In this document: positions 63,840 to 64,000 of the stretch, one piece after another
Position numbering within the stretch: position 1 is the stretch's first letter
Layout: each line of letters opens with the position of its first letter
From: Torreya grandis
Taxonomy: Eukaryota; Streptophyta; Pinopsida; Cupressales; Taxaceae
Reading direction: 5' to 3'
DNA length: 64,000 bases
NCBI GenBank assembly: GCA_037957365.1
Contig: JARHVA010001190.1
Location: 561,001 to 625,000 of the forward strand
Notes under the pieces: model-generated
Told to the model about the DNA's origin: nothing
The model's database searches: none
The model's input: only the letters and a program-made list of their open reading frames with translations
Translations under genes and position numbers: made by a program

Positions 63840-64000
63840 ATCCATGAATCAATTTGTCACATAATACACCAAGGTAGACTTAAGGCATTTTGTCAAATAA
63901 TTCACAACACAAAACCTCAATACATTTTGTCAACATTGCATAGCCATAACATCAAGGAATTTTGTCAAATATTTCACAATCAAAGTCCTCAAATATTTTT
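63840..64000 (+). repeat. 36-bp tandem repeat, at least 4 copies, runs to the window edge
   Basis: ATTTTGTCAAATAATTCACA and variants begin at 63852, 63887, 63923 and 63959 (spacing 35, 36, 36). The array is cut by the end of the window. Confidence 0.75.

Noticed and set aside
63395..64000. CRISPR-like array (regular 36-bp spacing)
   Set aside because: The spacing is of contiguous degenerate tandem units without unique spacers, in plant-type DNA.

Overview
The window looks like nuclear DNA from a plant with a large, repeat-rich genome. It is very AT-rich, CG dinucleotides are rare by eye, there are long (AG)n and (TG)n microsatellites, and most of the sequence I can place belongs to plant-type LTR retrotransposons of the Ty3/gypsy Tat/Ogre-like, chromovirus and Ty1/copia kinds. 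I cannot name the species; a gymnosperm or another very large plant genome is only a guess. I found no intact host gene, rRNA, tRNA or CRISPR array. Every retrotransposon frame is broken by stops and shifts, many of them of the C-to-T or G-to-A type (for example CAG to TAG where the family has Gln, GGA to GAA where the protease has Gly).

Layout from left to right. Bases 384-28621 are one giant plus-strand Tat-like element with ~1.5 kb LTRs. Its order is gag, protease, second RNase H (aRNH), a ~5 kb foreign-looking stretch, RT, degenerate first RNase H, integrase. The last codons of the integrase are split by a nested 8.5 kb element (13174-21653). That element has 1.6 kb LTRs, a primer-binding-site-like motif, a polypurine tract and a 5-bp target duplication, but only gag-like coding and no polymerase. 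After the integrase the outer element has a 5.5 kb tail holding an 83-bp (AG)n tract and a ~180-bp degenerate tandem array.

Bases 28622-47502 are a patchwork: a minus-strand copia piece (LTR, primer site, gag, protease, start of integrase); a minus-strand chromovirus whose RT (31638-32260) and gag/protease (38050-39430) are separated by a plus-strand gypsy-like insertion with a gag zinc-finger region; two (TG)n tracts over 110 bp long; a plus-strand gypsy gag fragment; a probable solo LTR; and an LTR/primer-site piece of another minus-strand element.

Bases 47503-61983 are a second complete but decayed Tat-like element with 3.4 kb LTRs and a 5-bp CTTAT target duplication. Its order is gag, protease, aRNH, RT, RNase H, integrase. 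Its 3' LTR carries an antisense tRNA-type SINE with 17-bp target duplications and an internal ~30-bp tandem repeat. The right edge (63395-64000) has 36-bp and ~71-bp tandem repeats.

The most interesting structural point is that both Tat-like elements place the aRNH domain between protease and RT, not after the first RNase H as I remember for typical Tat elements. The insertion order can be reconstructed from reading frames and target duplications.
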